A stretch of DNA of 38,756 nt from Candidatus Poribacteria bacterium (GTDB taxonomy: Bacteria; Poribacteria; WGA-4E; WGA-3G): positions 1 through 38,756 of the forward strand of contig JAJEDB010000042.1 in assembly GCA_022821725.1 (NCBI GenBank). Reading direction: 5' to 3'. The notes beneath the pieces were generated by a model. The model was not told the DNA's origin and ran no database searches. It saw only the letters and a list, made by a program, of their open reading frames with translations. The position numbers were made by a program, and so were the translations under genes. This document shows positions 8,116 to 17,978 of the stretch, in pieces. Position 1 is the stretch's first letter, and every line of letters begins with the position of its first letter.

Positions 8116-9516
8116 ATGACAAACAAACCGAACATCGTTTATCTTCTCGCAGATCAGATTCGCGCGTGCTCATTGCCGGTATATGGCGATACGCAGATTG
8201 AGACACCACACATCGACCGACTCGCACAGGAAGGCACCGTTTTTTCAAACGCAATCGCTACTGCGCCTGTCTGCACCCCCTACCGTTCCATGATGCTCAC
8301 CGGACGGCACCCACAAACAACCGGTCATCTCATTAATTTCGTCAGAACCCGGCACGATGAAATCGGACTCGGAGACGTTTTCAACAGAAACGGTTACCGG
8401 ACAGCGTGGGTCGGAAAATGGCATCTCCACACCGGTTCATTCCCGGAGATCGGCGGACGCGACTACGTCCCTGAAGGGCGCGACCGGCTCGGATTCCAAC
8501 ACTGGCGCGGCTATAACTTCCACACCGACTATTTCAACGGAACAGTGAATCTTGACGATTGGCGGAACGAAACGTGGGAAGGCTACGAAACCGATGCCCT
8601 GAACCGATACGCTTTCCAGTTCATGGATGATGTGGATGACGATACCCCGTTCTGTCTGTTTATCTCCCCACATCAGGCGCACTCCACACCTTACGAATTC
8701 GCACCACCGGAATACTATGACCGGCTACCCACCGAACTCCAACTACCAGAAAATGTTCCAGATTCGGTCAAAGAACAATCCTTAGAAATTTACCGCCACT
8801 ATCTCGCCATGACGCTAACGGTGGACGATATGCTCGGTGAACTGATGGCGTATCTCGAAAGAACGGGACGTGTCGAGAATACACTGCTCGTTTTCGGTTC
8901 TGACCACGGCACACAAGGCGGCGGACAAGGCATCAATTTCTGGGCGAAGCGGGAGCCTTACGAGGAATCCATCAAAGTGCCGCTGATGATGCGGCTGCCT
9001 GGCGTTTTCGAGGGACATCGCACCTGTGATACACTCACCTCCCCTGTAGACCTATTCCCATCGCTTTGTGGTTTATGTGGCATTCACCCCCCCCGAACCG
9101 TCGAAGGCTACGATCTATCAGCGTCTTGGCGCGGTGATGCTGATGCTTTTGAACAGGATGCCGTTTTGACGATGAACTTCGGATCGACCTACGATTACCT
9201 GATTGATGGTAACGAGTGGCGTGGTGTTCGCACTAAAACGCATAGTTACGCCCGGTGGTTCGATGGTAAACGGATGCTGTATGACGTGGCGGCGGATCCG
9301 CTACAGATGAACAATCTGATTGATGCACCCGAATCGAGATCGTTAGCAGACGAAATGGAGAACACCCTCACAAACCTGATGGATGCTCGGAACGACGAAC
9401 TCCAGCCCGCGACGCGTTATACGGATTGGTATGACGCACAACGTCGCATCGTCCGCAACGCCCACGGTCCCCTCGGTGATCCAGAGGACGAACCCGATTG
9501 GTCCCTACTGAGTTGA
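8116..9516 (+). CDS. Sulfatase (formylglycine-dependent, alkaline-phosphatase fold)
   Basis: A 466-residue cytoplasmic-type sulfatase (no signal peptide). The N-terminus NIVYLLADQ carries the first metal aspartate (D13). The activation signature CTPYRSMMLTG has Cys53 in C-x-P-x-R, the residue converted to formylglycine by a maturase encoded elsewhere. GKWHLH and GSDHGTQGG supply further metal and substrate residues. Family members hydrolyse sulfate esters of carbohydrates, for example host-derived or algal sulfated glycans; substrate cannot be deduced. It lies between hicBA and the glycyl-tRNA synthetase gene and is unrelated to either. The ATG at 8116 gives the standard sulfatase N-terminus; AGGA about 10 nt upstream is a weak ribosome-binding site. 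Confidence 0.93.
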   Translation: MTNKPNIVYLLADQIRACSLPVYGDTQIETPHIDRLAQEGTVFSNAIATAPVCTPYRSMMLTGRHPQTTGHLINFVRTRHDEIGLGDVFNRNGYRTAWVGKWHLHTGSFPEIGGRDYVPEGRDRLGFQHWRGYNFHTDYFNGTVNLDDWRNETWEGYETDALNRYAFQFMDDVDDDTPFCLFISPHQAHSTPYEFAPPEYYDRLPTELQLPENVPDSVKEQSLEIYRHYLAMTLTVDDMLGELMAYLERTGRVENTLLVFGSDHGTQGGGQGINFWAKREPYEESIKVPLMMRLPGVFEGHRTCDTLTSPVDLFPSLCGLCGIHPPRTVEGYDLSASWRGDADAFEQDAVLTMNFGSTYDYLIDGNEWRGVRTKTHSYARWFDGKRMLYDVAADPLQMNNLIDAPESRSLADEMENTLTNLMDARNDELQPATRYTDWYDAQRRIVRNAHGPLGDPEDEPDWSLLS

Positions 9517-9542
9517 AATAAAAATATCTATTATGATATGAT
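9513..9542 (+). promoter_or_regulatory. Sigma-70-type promoter for glycyl-tRNA synthetase
   Basis: TTGAAA at 9513-9518 and TATGAT at 9537-9542, spaced 18 nt. The -35 box overlaps the sulfatase stop codon, and the gene start lies about 50 nt downstream. Confidence 0.5.
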
Positions 9543-9592
9543 GAATGTTTGAATAATTCATCCAAACGGAGCGTGTAAAGAAAGAAATAAAT

Positions 9593-12500
9593 ATGACTCT
9601 TCAAGAAATAATTTTAGCGTTAGAGAAATTTTGGGCAGATCACGGGTGCATCATCCAGCAACCGTGCGATATAGAAGTCGGTGCAGGCACATTTAACCCC
9701 GCAACATTTTTGCGATGCCTCGGTCCAGAACCGTGGCAAGTGGCGTATGTGGAGCCTGTCCGCCGTCCAACCGACGGCAGATACGCCGAAAACCCTTTCC
9801 GTGTCGGGGCATATTATCAGTATCAGGTGATACTCAAACCAGCACCTGAGAATGTGCTTCCCCTCTACCTTGAGAGCCTTTATAGTCTCGGCATTTCACC
9901 CCGCAAGAACGACATCCGATTTGTAGAAGACGACTGGGAGTCACCGACGCTCGGTGCCTCTGGACTCGGCTGGGAGGTCTGGTGGAACGGCGCGGAAGTC
10001 ACACAATTTACCTACTTCCAACAGATGGGGAGCATTGATCTCGATCCGATATGTGCTGAGATTACTTACGGACTTGAGCGTATCGCTCTCTACTTACAGG
10101 ATGTCGATGACTTTTTTGATATCCGCTGGAACGAACACGTCAATTACGGTGATGTCCACCGACAGAGCGAGGTGGAATACTCGACTTACAACTTTGAGCG
10201 TGCGGATGTAGACATGCTTTTTGAGTTGTTTAGCACGTATGAGAAGGAGACCCACGCCTGTTTAGATGCGGGGTTAGTGCTACCTGCAACCGATCACGTC
10301 TTGAAATGCTCGCATACCTTCAACATGTTGGACGCACGCGGAGTCATCAGCGTCACGGAACGGGTGAGTTACATTGAACGGGTCCGACGGCTTGCACAGC
10401 GGATCGCACGCGCGTATGTCAAACAGCGTGAAGAGATGGAACACCCACTTCTCGGAAAATGGGCTGCGGTAGGAGCGATTTGTAATCCCGATGCTTCTAA
10501 AACACAAACCCCTGAGGTAGATGCGGTTTCTAAACGCACTGAATCCGACAAGGAACAGGAGACCGCCGACCTCCTCTTTGAAATCGGTACGGAAGAGATA
10601 CCTGCGAGCTATGTCCCACCTGTCCTTGAACAACTACGCGACATCGCGACTGAATCCCTCACAAACCACAGGATCCCATTTGGCGAAGTTCAAACACTCG
10701 GCACACCGCGTCGTATCACGCTCAGTATCAAGGACGTAAAAACGCTGCAGGAGAGCCAAGAGACAGAGGTTGTGGGACCCCCGAAACGTATCGCCTACGA
10801 TGAAAACGGCGAACCGACAAAAGCCGCAATCGGTTTCGCAAAAACACAGGGCGTTGACTTGACAGCACTTCGCATTGTTGAAACGGAACGCGGTGAATAT
10901 GTCGCTGCCTCCAAACTCGAAACGGGTGGCCCAACACGAGACATCTTAAAAACCCTATTGACGGAATGGATCGAAGCCCTCCGTTTTCCGAAAACCATGC
11001 GTTGGGAGACCGACGCCGAAGAACCACGTGCGTTCGCTCGCTTTGCGCGTCCCATCCGATGGCTCGTGGCGTTACTCGGGGATACAGTTATCGACTGCCC
11101 CTACGGTGCTGCACACGCAGGACGGTTAACCTACGGGCATCGCTCCTTACATCCTGAACCGATAACTTTAACTTCTGCTGACTTAGACACGTATGTTGAG
11201 AAACTGCGTGCCGTTGATGTCATTGTCTGTCCGAAAGAGCGCAGAGACACAATCGAGAAACAGGTCAGAGACGTTTTTGAGGTCGAGGGATGCCTTCCAA
11301 AACTGGATGAAGAATTGCTGGATACAGTGAACTATCTCGTGGAGAACCCACAACCGATCGTGGGCAATTTTAGTGAGTCGCATTTGGAAATACCGTCTGA
11401 GGTGTTGATTACCGCAATGAAGACCCATCAACGCTATTTTCCGATGTGGCGAAGTGAGTCTGTGCTCGCCGCGAAATTCGTCACGATTTCCAACGGGACG
11501 GACGGAAATATTGACGGGGTTCGGCACGGGAATGAGCGCGTCCTCCACGCCAGACTCAACGATGCAGAGTTCTTCTACAACGAAGACCAGAAAACCAGCC
11601 TCGCTGATAAGGTTGAACGTTTAGGCGCGGTTGTCTTCCACGCCAAGCTCGGTTCACTCTTGGATAAAGCCGATCGGCTTAAAGCGTTAGTTCAGTGCAT
11701 CGGGGCAGAATTGCAAGTCCCAGAAACAACCATCGGTCATGCTGAACGTGCAGCGTGGCTCTCTAAAGCGGATTTGACGACGCAAATGGTGATTGAATTC
11801 CCATCATTACAGGGAATTACGGGGAGATATTACGCAGAGAACGGTGGAGAAGCGGAACCTGTTACGACGGCTATTGCTGAGCATTACCAACCGCTCGGTG
11901 CGGATACGCCGCTCCCTGAAACCGAAGTCGGCGCGCTCGTCGCAATCGCCGATAAGCTCGACACGATTGTCGGGTACTTCGGTATAGACGAACGCCCCAC
12001 GGGTTCACAAGACCCGTACTCCTTAAGACGACATGCCCTCGGCACAATCCGAATCCTCCGAGACCGGAAACTACTGCTGTCTTTAGATGCCGTTGTCGAA
12101 AAAGCGATTTCCCTCTATACCGTCGAATTAGCCGAAGATACACAAACGAGTGTTCTTAACTTCATTAAAGAACGCCTACGCGTTATTTTGGTGGAGACGC
12201 ACCAATGTGCGCCAGATCTCGCCGATGCTGTTTTGGCGATTGGTACCGTTGACATCATTGATATTCTCGAACGCGCCAGTACACTTGCCGAATTTCGCTT
12301 GACACCAAATTTTGAGGAAGTGTATAATGCACTCAATCGGATATTGAGAATTTTACCGCCGGACGCGCCAGAAACTGTAGACGCTGTGCTCCTACACGAC
12401 GATGCTGAGAAGCAGTTGTATGCCTGTATTACCGAAGTGGAACTCGGTTTCCAGCAAAGCATTCAGGAACGCGACTACGCGAAACTATTGGCGCAACTCG

Positions 12501-12658
12501 CTGCTTTACAACCCGCGATAGACACATTCTTTGATGATGTGTTGGTTATGGCGGAGGAACCCTCACTGCGCGCGAACAGATTGGCGTTATTGAACCGAAT
12601 CGGACGGAATATCTACGCTGTCGCAGACCTGACAAAACTCGTGATCGCTGGGAATTAA
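9593..12658 (+). CDS. glyQS: Glycyl-tRNA synthetase, fused alpha and beta subunits
   Basis: A 1021-residue single chain that charges tRNA-Gly. Residues 1 to about 287 are the complete alpha (catalytic) subunit: [51 protein letters not shown] and [10 protein letters not shown] are hallmark GlyQ segments. A linker of roughly 35 residues follows. The beta subunit starts near residue 323 with [22 protein letters not shown] and ends with the DALR-type anticodon-binding tail [25 protein letters not shown]. Most bacteria encode the two as adjacent glyQ and glyS genes; fused forms are known, for example in Chlamydia, so this is a lineage marker rather than an error. Both halves look full length without frameshift. 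No strong Shine-Dalgarno is visible. An essential housekeeping gene flanked by accessory genes. Confidence 0.96.
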   Translation: MTLQEIILALEKFWADHGCIIQQPCDIEVGAGTFNPATFLRCLGPEPWQVAYVEPVRRPTDGRYAENPFRVGAYYQYQVILKPAPENVLPLYLESLYSLGISPRKNDIRFVEDDWESPTLGASGLGWEVWWNGAEVTQFTYFQQMGSIDLDPICAEITYGLERIALYLQDVDDFFDIRWNEHVNYGDVHRQSEVEYSTYNFERADVDMLFELFSTYEKETHACLDAGLVLPATDHVLKCSHTFNMLDARGVISVTERVSYIERVRRLAQRIARAYVKQREEMEHPLLGKWAAVGAICNPDASKTQTPEVDAVSKRTESDKEQETADLLFEIGTEEIPASYVPPVLEQLRDIATESLTNHRIPFGEVQTLGTPRRITLSIKDVKTLQESQETEVVGPPKRIAYDENGEPTKAAIGFAKTQGVDLTALRIVETERGEYVAASKLETGGPTRDILKTLLTEWIEALRFPKTMRWETDAEEPRAFARFARPIRWLVALLGDTVIDCPYGAAHAGRLTYGHRSLHPEPITLTSADLDTYVEKLRAVDVIVCPKERRDTIEKQVRDVFEVEGCLPKLDEELLDTVNYLVENPQPIVGNFSESHLEIPSEVLITAMKTHQRYFPMWRSESVLAAKFVTISNGTDGNIDGVRHGNERVLHARLNDAEFFYNEDQKTSLADKVERLGAVVFHAKLGSLLDKADRLKALVQCIGAELQVPETTIGHAERAAWLSKADLTTQMVIEFPSLQGITGRYYAENGGEAEPVTTAIAEHYQPLGADTPLPETEVGALVAIADKLDTIVGYFGIDERPTGSQDPYSLRRHALGTIRILRDRKLLLSLDAVVEKAISLYTVELAEDTQTSVLNFIKERLRVILVETHQCAPDLADAVLAIGTVDIIDILERASTLAEFRLTPNFEEVYNALNRILRILPPDAPETVDAVLLHDDAEKQLYACITEVELGFQQSIQERDYAKLLAQLAALQPAIDTFFDDVLVMAEEPSLRANRLALLNRIGRNIYAVADLTKLVIAGN

Positions 12659-12671
12659 GAAAGTTACCGAA

Positions 12672-12691
12672 CCGCAAGGAAAAATTAAAAA
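12672..12691 (+). repeat. Leader-motif copy abutting a start codon
   Basis: CCGCAAGGAAAAATTAAAAA ending at the ATG at 12692. The upstream flank ACCGAA matches the copies at 17137, 19399 and (CCGAA) 32506. It lies 13 nt after the glycyl-tRNA synthetase stop. Confidence 0.8.
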
Positions 12692-15600
12692 ATGAAGCAA
12701 CACCTCTTATGTAATATTTTGAAGATTTGTATCCATCTCTCGCTCATCGTAGTTACTGCCCTCGTCATAGGGTGTGGTGAGAAAGAGAATAGGGACATTA
12801 TTGAAGCGCGAGCCGCTATTGTTCGCGGAGATTATGCTGCTGCACAAGCCGCGGTCCAGAAGACAGATGCTGCAAATCAGGAGGCGCGACATCTCCAGGC
12901 TTTCCTGCAAAACCGCACACGCACTGAGACAGAAGGGTGGCACCAAGCGATTGCACAATCGAACGCTTATCTTGAAACGCTCGCGGCAGATATCCTCGCT
13001 GTCTCGTTGATGGAAGATCCGGATTCTGATGAACTTGATCGACAAGAGAGACTTGTCCGCTCGCAGAACGCCATCTCTGGGCTCTTCGCTGTGTCGCTTG
13101 CTGAAGCGGTCGAAAAACGTCCGGAATTGCTCTCTGAACTCGTAGCGCATTCGGATGCGGCTGTCGTTATAGGACTTCTATCGGCAGAGAAATGCTATCA
13201 ACCGAACGCGCTCGCAGCGGTCTCAGAACTCATGACAAAACTCGGAAATGGAGAAGCGGTTGTTGAACGCTTGCAGCAGGCGATGCATCATAAAGATACA
13301 GCCATACAAAAGGAGGCTGTCCGTTATCTTGGAGCGATGCGGAACCCTGAACTCATCCCAATTTTTGAAGGAGCCCTTACCGAAACGAAAAATGACCCTG
13401 AAGTCGCCTACAGAGCAATCGTCGCCCTTGAACAATCCATCGGTGTCGTAGGGGTTGGGTCACCCAACCCTTACGCAGCCGTTGTGCCGGGACTCCAACT
13501 CGCCCTCAGACACAACAGTGCACAGGTCCGAATGCACGCCGCGAAACTCCTCGGGAACCTCCAAACAGAAACGGCTGTGCCTGATCTCATCCGACTTCTC
13601 GCAGATCCGAACAGTTACGTCAAAGATACCGCCATAGACGCGCTGAATCGTATCGGGGAACCCGCCGTGGTGCCGCTACTTGAGGTGTTAGACACTGGCG
13701 CGCGAAACCTTATTCCCGATGAAGATCTCGGCTTTGCCACGGAGTATCGGTACATCGCGAGTGCTTATATTGATAGTTTATGGATGAAAAAATATAGGAT
13801 CGGAACCTTATCAGCCGCGATCCAAGCCCTCGGGTTGCTCAAAATGGGAGATGGCGTAAAGCCGCTCATAGACGAATTAGAAAACGAGGATTTGCAAGAT
13901 GAAGCGTTGGCGGCACTCGTCGAAATGCGTGGCGTTGCCGTGCTACCGATGATCGACGCACTCAAAAACGGCACAGACGAAATCCGAGTGAAGGTCGCAG
14001 ACGCGCTCGGACAAATCGGGGACCGGCGCGCAATTGTTCCACTCGTTGAAGCATTGGACAGCGATCCATACAAAGAGGTAAAGGCACTCGCAGCGGTCGG
14101 GCTTGGTAATATGCAGGCACGTGGTGAGAATAATAGGGTGGTCATCGCTCTTACGAACGCACTCTCCTATGACGATACTACTGCGACAAATGCGGCAGAG
14201 GCACTCGGAAAAATTGCTGTATCCGCAGAAGATACCGTTCAAAAATTGATTCTCATAGCGATGGAAAAGAATATGCGCGAGACCTTACGCATTGCTGCGC
14301 TTACAGCACTCTGGCGACTCAAGCCTCAAGAAGCAACGCAGCCGATGCTACTTCTGATGTTCAGTGACGAGACCAGTCCGGTCTTACGCGCGAATGCTGT
14401 CAAGGTGTTGAGCCGAATTCAAGCCCCTGAAACGATTCCTGTGTTACTCTGGGTGCTTTCCACGCAATTTGACGAAATTTCAGATTTTCAACGACACATG
14501 AAACGCGAATACAAAACGCTGGATACACTCCGAACACAGGTTGACACCTTCCAGATTCAATGGACGCTTGACTATCCACGCGCAAACTATCGGACATGGG
14601 GTGAACTTAAACCGATTCCAAGTCTCGTTCGAAGTGAGGTCGCTCGAGCACTCGGTATCATCAAGGGGGACACTGTCGTAGAGCCTCTGGCAAACGCACT
14701 TCGGGACGATGGGCGCGCAACCGTCCGACAAAGCGCAGCGTGGGCACTCGGTGAAGTTAAAGGGGATGATGCCATCCCACCGCTGGTTACTGCGTTGAGA
14801 AAGGATAAACAGGGGGCTGTCCGACAGGAAGCAGCGATCGCACTCGGGAAAATAAAAGGACTGAAGGTTGTTGATCCGCTCGTAGATGCCCTGAAAAACG
14901 ATAAATATGAAACCACGCGTTTTGAAGCCGCAAAGGCACTCCGAGAGATTCAAGCCGGGGATAAAGGGCTTGTTGATGTGGTCAAAAAGGGCTTGGGAAG
15001 TTTTGATGATGGATACGAAGTGCAATCTGTTCAGGACGAAGTCATTGGCGCATTGGTCAAGGATAACAACATTCCAACGGCCGAATTCGCACTCGATGCT
15101 CTGAAATCTGCAGATGATGAGTGGGTCCGATGGAAACTCGTTCATGTGATCGGAGCGTCTGCGAAAAAAGTTGGCGTTGATGCTATGGTCGAAGAACTGA
15201 AACACCCGAGTTATGTCATCCGCAGACGCGCCGCAGAGTCGCTCGGTGGGTTCAAAGAACGCCGCGTCGTTGAACCGTTGATCGCTATTCTCGAAAATAT
15301 GGATGAGATGAAGTCCATTCGTGCAGCCGCCGCAGTCTCGCTTGGTGCACTGAAAGATGAACGTGCGTCCGCATCGTTGCTGACCGCACTTTCTGACGCA
15401 AATGCCGAGATCCGATTGCAAGCCGCCGTTGCCTTGGGAAAACTCAGGGATACTAAAGCGATTCCGAGACTGAGTGAGATCGTTGAGGACCCATTAGAAC
15501 CGGATACTGTCCGTGATGCTGCTGTGGCAGCACTCGGCAATATTGGGAACATGGCAGCTGAAGCCGTCCTGATGCGTGCTTTGGATGTCCGGATCGGAGA

Positions 15601-16564
15601 TATATCAAAGAATGCTGTTGTTGCTTTGGGGCAGCTCAAAAGTGAAGCAGCGGTTCCAGAGTTAATCGCTATCTTGGAAGACAAACGAATAGTGTTGGAT
15701 GCGAGTACGGATAAGTTGGCTAAGGCTTCTGCTCGGACAAAAGCCGCAACGGCACTTGGTGAGATTGGAGGCGCGCGTGCCGCTGAAGCGGTTGGGAGAC
15801 GGCTCGTTGATGATACGGAATATATCGTCGCACTTGAGGATGCCGCAAATAGGAAAGCCATCGGCGCAGACGACCTGAAACGGAACTGGAGTTGGGAGGT
15901 CTTCGTCAACGCCGCTAAAAAACTGGATTTACCAGCGTTTGTTGCACCGAAAATGGCAGCCCGTGCTGAGGATGCGTGGGAAAATCACCAAGTCCGGAAT
16001 GCATCAATGGTTGCGCTCGGTCGGTGCAAGACAGCGGATTTCGCCTTGGACCTTTCACAACTCAGACTGCGGTTGATTGATCTGGATGTGGACACCCGAA
16101 AATTGACAGCACTGAGTGTCGGGCAAGCCGGAATCAGTGAACTCATACCGGAACTCGTGGAGATAATGAAAGGCGAAAACGAACCCGAGAAGGATGTCCG
16201 CCGAGCCGCAACGCAAGGACTTGGTGAGTTGGCTGATGAAACAACAACCGACGCGCTTATTGAAGTGATGAACAACGATGAAAACCACGTCGAAATTCGG
16301 CGCGATGCATCGCGGGCATTGGGTAAAATCGCGACGGACACGGCGGTGACAGCGTTGGTGGAAAAACTTACAGCACTCCATGAAGCTCAGATTACGAGGG
16401 GCTTCCGTCTTGATGCTATCAAGGCACTCGGAGAGGCTAAGAACTCGAAGGCAGTAACGCTGCTTGAATTGATTCTCCAAGAACAGGACGCCGAGATTCA
16501 CTTCCAAGCGGCAGCCGCACTCTTTGAAATTACAGGTAAAGGCTACGGTTATAATCGATTGTAG
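12692..16564 (+). CDS. Giant HEAT-repeat lipoprotein
   Basis: A 1290-residue exported lipoprotein. The N-terminal signal ends in the lipobox LVIGC with Cys28 as probable acylation site. After a helical stretch to about residue 140, the rest is an almost continuous array of HEAT/PBS-lyase-type repeats, roughly 30 residues each (VRQSAAWALGEVKGDDAIPPLVTAL and many variants), with two non-repeat insertions near residues 590-640 and 1050-1090. HEAT solenoids form protein-binding superhelices; no catalytic motif is present. Unlike phycobilin lyases, the signal and size point to a periplasmic or surface scaffold. It is monocistronic, its start fixed by the leader motif. Near-identical repeat codons make this region prone to recombination or assembly error, but the frame is open throughout. 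Confidence 0.9.
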   Translation: MKQHLLCNILKICIHLSLIVVTALVIGCGEKENRDIIEARAAIVRGDYAAAQAAVQKTDAANQEARHLQAFLQNRTRTETEGWHQAIAQSNAYLETLAADILAVSLMEDPDSDELDRQERLVRSQNAISGLFAVSLAEAVEKRPELLSELVAHSDAAVVIGLLSAEKCYQPNALAAVSELMTKLGNGEAVVERLQQAMHHKDTAIQKEAVRYLGAMRNPELIPIFEGALTETKNDPEVAYRAIVALEQSIGVVGVGSPNPYAAVVPGLQLALRHNSAQVRMHAAKLLGNLQTETAVPDLIRLLADPNSYVKDTAIDALNRIGEPAVVPLLEVLDTGARNLIPDEDLGFATEYRYIASAYIDSLWMKKYRIGTLSAAIQALGLLKMGDGVKPLIDELENEDLQDEALAALVEMRGVAVLPMIDALKNGTDEIRVKVADALGQIGDRRAIVPLVEALDSDPYKEVKALAAVGLGNMQARGENNRVVIALTNALSYDDTTATNAAEALGKIAVSAEDTVQKLILIAMEKNMRETLRIAALTALWRLKPQEATQPMLLLMFSDETSPVLRANAVKVLSRIQAPETIPVLLWVLSTQFDEISDFQRHMKREYKTLDTLRTQVDTFQIQWTLDYPRANYRTWGELKPIPSLVRSEVARALGIIKGDTVVEPLANALRDDGRATVRQSAAWALGEVKGDDAIPPLVTALRKDKQGAVRQEAAIALGKIKGLKVVDPLVDALKNDKYETTRFEAAKALREIQAGDKGLVDVVKKGLGSFDDGYEVQSVQDEVIGALVKDNNIPTAEFALDALKSADDEWVRWKLVHVIGASAKKVGVDAMVEELKHPSYVIRRRAAESLGGFKERRVVEPLIAILENMDEMKSIRAAAAVSLGALKDERASASLLTALSDANAEIRLQAAVALGKLRDTKAIPRLSEIVEDPLEPDTVRDAAVAALGNIGNMAAEAVLMRALDVRIGDISKNAVVALGQLKSEAAVPELIAILEDKRIVLDASTDKLAKASARTKAATALGEIGGARAAEAVGRRLVDDTEYIVALEDAANRKAIGADDLKRNWSWEVFVNAAKKLDLPAFVAPKMAARAEDAWENHQVRNASMVALGRCKTADFALDLSQLRLRLIDLDVDTRKLTALSVGQAGISELIPELVEIMKGENEPEKDVRRAATQGLGELADETTTDALIEVMNNDENHVEIRRDASRALGKIATDTAVTALVEKLTALHEAQITRGFRLDAIKALGEAKNSKAVTLLELILQEQDAEIHFQAAAALFEITGKGYGYNRL

Positions 16565-16605
16565 GGATTTTTAATAGGGCGGTTTTCGCTGTCCGCACCA
16601 TAAAC

Positions 16606-16636
16606 CGTAGCCCGTAAAGTAGTGGAGGGCGGATTT
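16606..16636 (+). repeat. Dispersed intergenic repeat, copy A
   Basis: A 31-nt block beginning CGTAGCCCGTAA and containing GGAGGGCGG. It matches the block at 19329-19359 at 27 of 31 positions. Both lie 40-70 nt upstream of a leader-motif copy, so they look like parts of one longer degenerate repeat unit. Confidence 0.65.
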
Positions 16637-16674
16637 AAGAAAGACTCTTCAAAGTCTTAACCTACGTCGTTTCT

Positions 16675-16694
16675 CCGCAAGGTATAATTAAAAT
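16675..16694 (+). repeat. Leader-motif copy upstream of NIPSNAP gene
   Basis: CCGCAAGGTATAATTAAAAT, followed by its own AAGGAG Shine-Dalgarno at 16695-16700 and the ATG at 16707. Here the motif is set back from the start codon, so it is not itself the ribosome-binding site. Confidence 0.7.
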
Positions 16695-16706
16695 AAGGAG
16701 ATTTTT

Positions 16707-17030
16707 ATGGCTTTTTTTGAACTACGACAGTATAGAACGAAACCCGGTCAACGCGAGAATTGGGTGAAATACATGGAAGAGACGGTCCTTCCGTTCCAGA
16801 TTTCTAAAGGGATGGTTGTGATTGGCAGTTTCATCGGTGAAGAAGAGGACGATCTCTACGTCTGGATTCGGCGGTTTGAGAGCGAAGTGCAGCGAGAACA
16901 ACTCTATGCAGCGGTTTATGAAGACGACCGATGGCTAAATGAAATCTCAGCCCGCGTCGGCGAACTGATTGACAGAGAACAGATCCTTGTGACACGATTG
17001 GAACCCACTTCACGCTCGGCACACCAATAA
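16707..17030 (+). CDS. NIPSNAP family protein
   Basis: A 107-residue protein with the dimeric alpha-beta-barrel NIPSNAP pattern: FFELRQYRTKPGQRENWVKYMEETVLPFQISKGMVVIGSF, then EEDDLYVWIRRFES and a C-terminal helix. Bacterial NIPSNAP proteins are small cytoplasmic proteins of unknown biochemical role, often next to catabolic genes. AAGGAG lies 6 nt before the ATG. It precedes a PhyH oxygenase gene by 125 nt, an interval holding a hairpin and another leader-motif copy, so the two are probably separately expressed. Function beyond the family name is not known. Confidence 0.85.
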   Translation: MAFFELRQYRTKPGQRENWVKYMEETVLPFQISKGMVVIGSFIGEEEDDLYVWIRRFESEVQREQLYAAVYEDDRWLNEISARVGELIDREQILVTRLEPTSRSAHQ

Positions 17031-17038
17031 GGAAAATA

Positions 17039-17075
17039 GGGCTTACGTAATTTATTAGAAAGCGAGCGTAAGCCC
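17039..17075 (+). terminator. Hairpin downstream of NIPSNAP gene
   Basis: Perfect 9-bp arms GGGCTTACG (17039-17047) and CGTAAGCCC (17067-17075) around a 19-nt loop. No U-tract follows, so this may be a palindromic intergenic repeat or a weak or Rho-assisted terminator. Confidence 0.45.
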
Positions 17076-17136
17076 AACCAACGGGCGGGCTGGTTTGACG
17101 GAAAGGCATATGAAGGCCCCAATCCATCTAACCGAA

Positions 17137-17155
17137 CCGCAAGGAAAATTAAAAA
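17137..17155 (+). repeat. Leader-motif copy abutting a start codon
   Basis: CCGCAAGGAAAATTAAAAA immediately before the ATG at 17156, with upstream flank ACCGAA. This is the consensus form. Confidence 0.85.
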
Positions 17156-17899
17156 ATGAGCCCCGAAGATAAATATCTGTTCGACCTTTGGGGGTATGTG
17201 AACATCGAAAACGTTTTAGGGACAGACGAGCTCGCAGAACTCAATGCCCTTATCGATGCACAAAATTACCCAGATCCGGTGGATGATGTCTATTCACAGA
17301 GGTTCGGAGGATTCTTGAACTGGGAGAACGCCGCGTTCCGCAAACTCCTGAATCATCCGCGTATCCTGCCGTTTTTAGCAGAGATCGTGGGCCCTAAGTT
17401 CCGATTGGATCATGTCTACGGTATCTTGATGATAGAGGGGAACCCGGGTGGAATGCTTCACGGGGGCGGGACCCCTTATGACCCGGCGCAGTATTACGTC
17501 TTCCGAAACGATCGGATGTATAACGGATTAACCGTTGTGTCATGGGCTTTAACGGATATGCTGCCCGGACATGGGGGTTTCTGTTGTATCCCCGGTAGCC
17601 ATAAGAGCAACTATCCGTGTCCCACACAGTTCCGACCCGTGAAGGACAACCAGACGTGTATGGCACCCGTGCATCAGAAGGCGGGCGACGTTGTCATCTT
17701 CACAGAGGCGCTGACGCATGGGACCCTTCCGTGGACCGCTTCGCACGAACGACGCTCCATTCTGTTCAAGTACTCACCTGGACATGCCTCGTGGGGACAA
17801 GGCAGATACGACGACGAACTTCGCAACCTCATGTCAGACGATGACCAGAAGTTGATGCTTGAACCGCCTTACGTTGCAAACCGGAAACCCGTGGTTTAA
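17156..17899 (+). CDS. Phytanoyl-CoA dioxygenase (PhyH) family protein with altered metal triad
   Basis: A 247-residue cupin-fold protein of the PhyH family of Fe(II)/2-oxoglutarate oxygenases. The core VVSWALTDMLPGHGGFCCIPGSHKSNYP and the distal histidine in EALTHGTLPW (His188), followed by RRSILFKYSPGH, are well conserved. The facial-triad segment, however, reads MLHGGG at residues 100-105: His102 is followed by Gly-Gly where the classical motif has H-x-D. The two other PhyH proteins in this window keep HQD. Loss of the carboxylate is seen in Fe/2-oxoglutarate halogenases (Gly or Ala at that position), and also in non-catalytic or differently liganded relatives, so activity cannot be assumed. 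The start is fixed by the leader motif. It is convergent with the galactonate-dehydratase-like gene. Confidence 0.88.
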   Translation: MSPEDKYLFDLWGYVNIENVLGTDELAELNALIDAQNYPDPVDDVYSQRFGGFLNWENAAFRKLLNHPRILPFLAEIVGPKFRLDHVYGILMIEGNPGGMLHGGGTPYDPAQYYVFRNDRMYNGLTVVSWALTDMLPGHGGFCCIPGSHKSNYPCPTQFRPVKDNQTCMAPVHQKAGDVVIFTEALTHGTLPWTASHERRSILFKYSPGHASWGQGRYDDELRNLMSDDDQKLMLEPPYVANRKPVV

Positions 17900-17959
17900 T
17901 GCGTAACTCAGGTTGAAGGCAGGAAAACGTTGGGTTTCACTCGGTATCTCTACGATGTT

Positions 17960-17975
17960 ACTGATAACTGACAAC
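17960..17975 (-). repeat. Dispersed GTTGTC-GTTATCAGT repeat, copy 1
   Basis: On the minus strand it reads GTTGTCAGTTATCAGT; 15 of 16 positions match 25451-25466. It lies between the convergent PhyH and dehydratase genes, just outside the latter's stop. Confidence 0.5.
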
Positions 17976-17978
17976 TAA

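Noticed and set aside
14480..15421. Long minus-strand open frame (313 codons) opposite the HEAT gene
   Set aside because: Antisense shadow of the repetitive HEAT coding region; Cys/Arg-rich composition, no family resemblance and no ribosome-binding site. The plus frame is clearly the gene.
15211..15909. Minus-strand open frame of 232 codons, Ser/Ala-rich
   Set aside because: Composition mirrors the HEAT repeat in antisense; low-complexity shadow.
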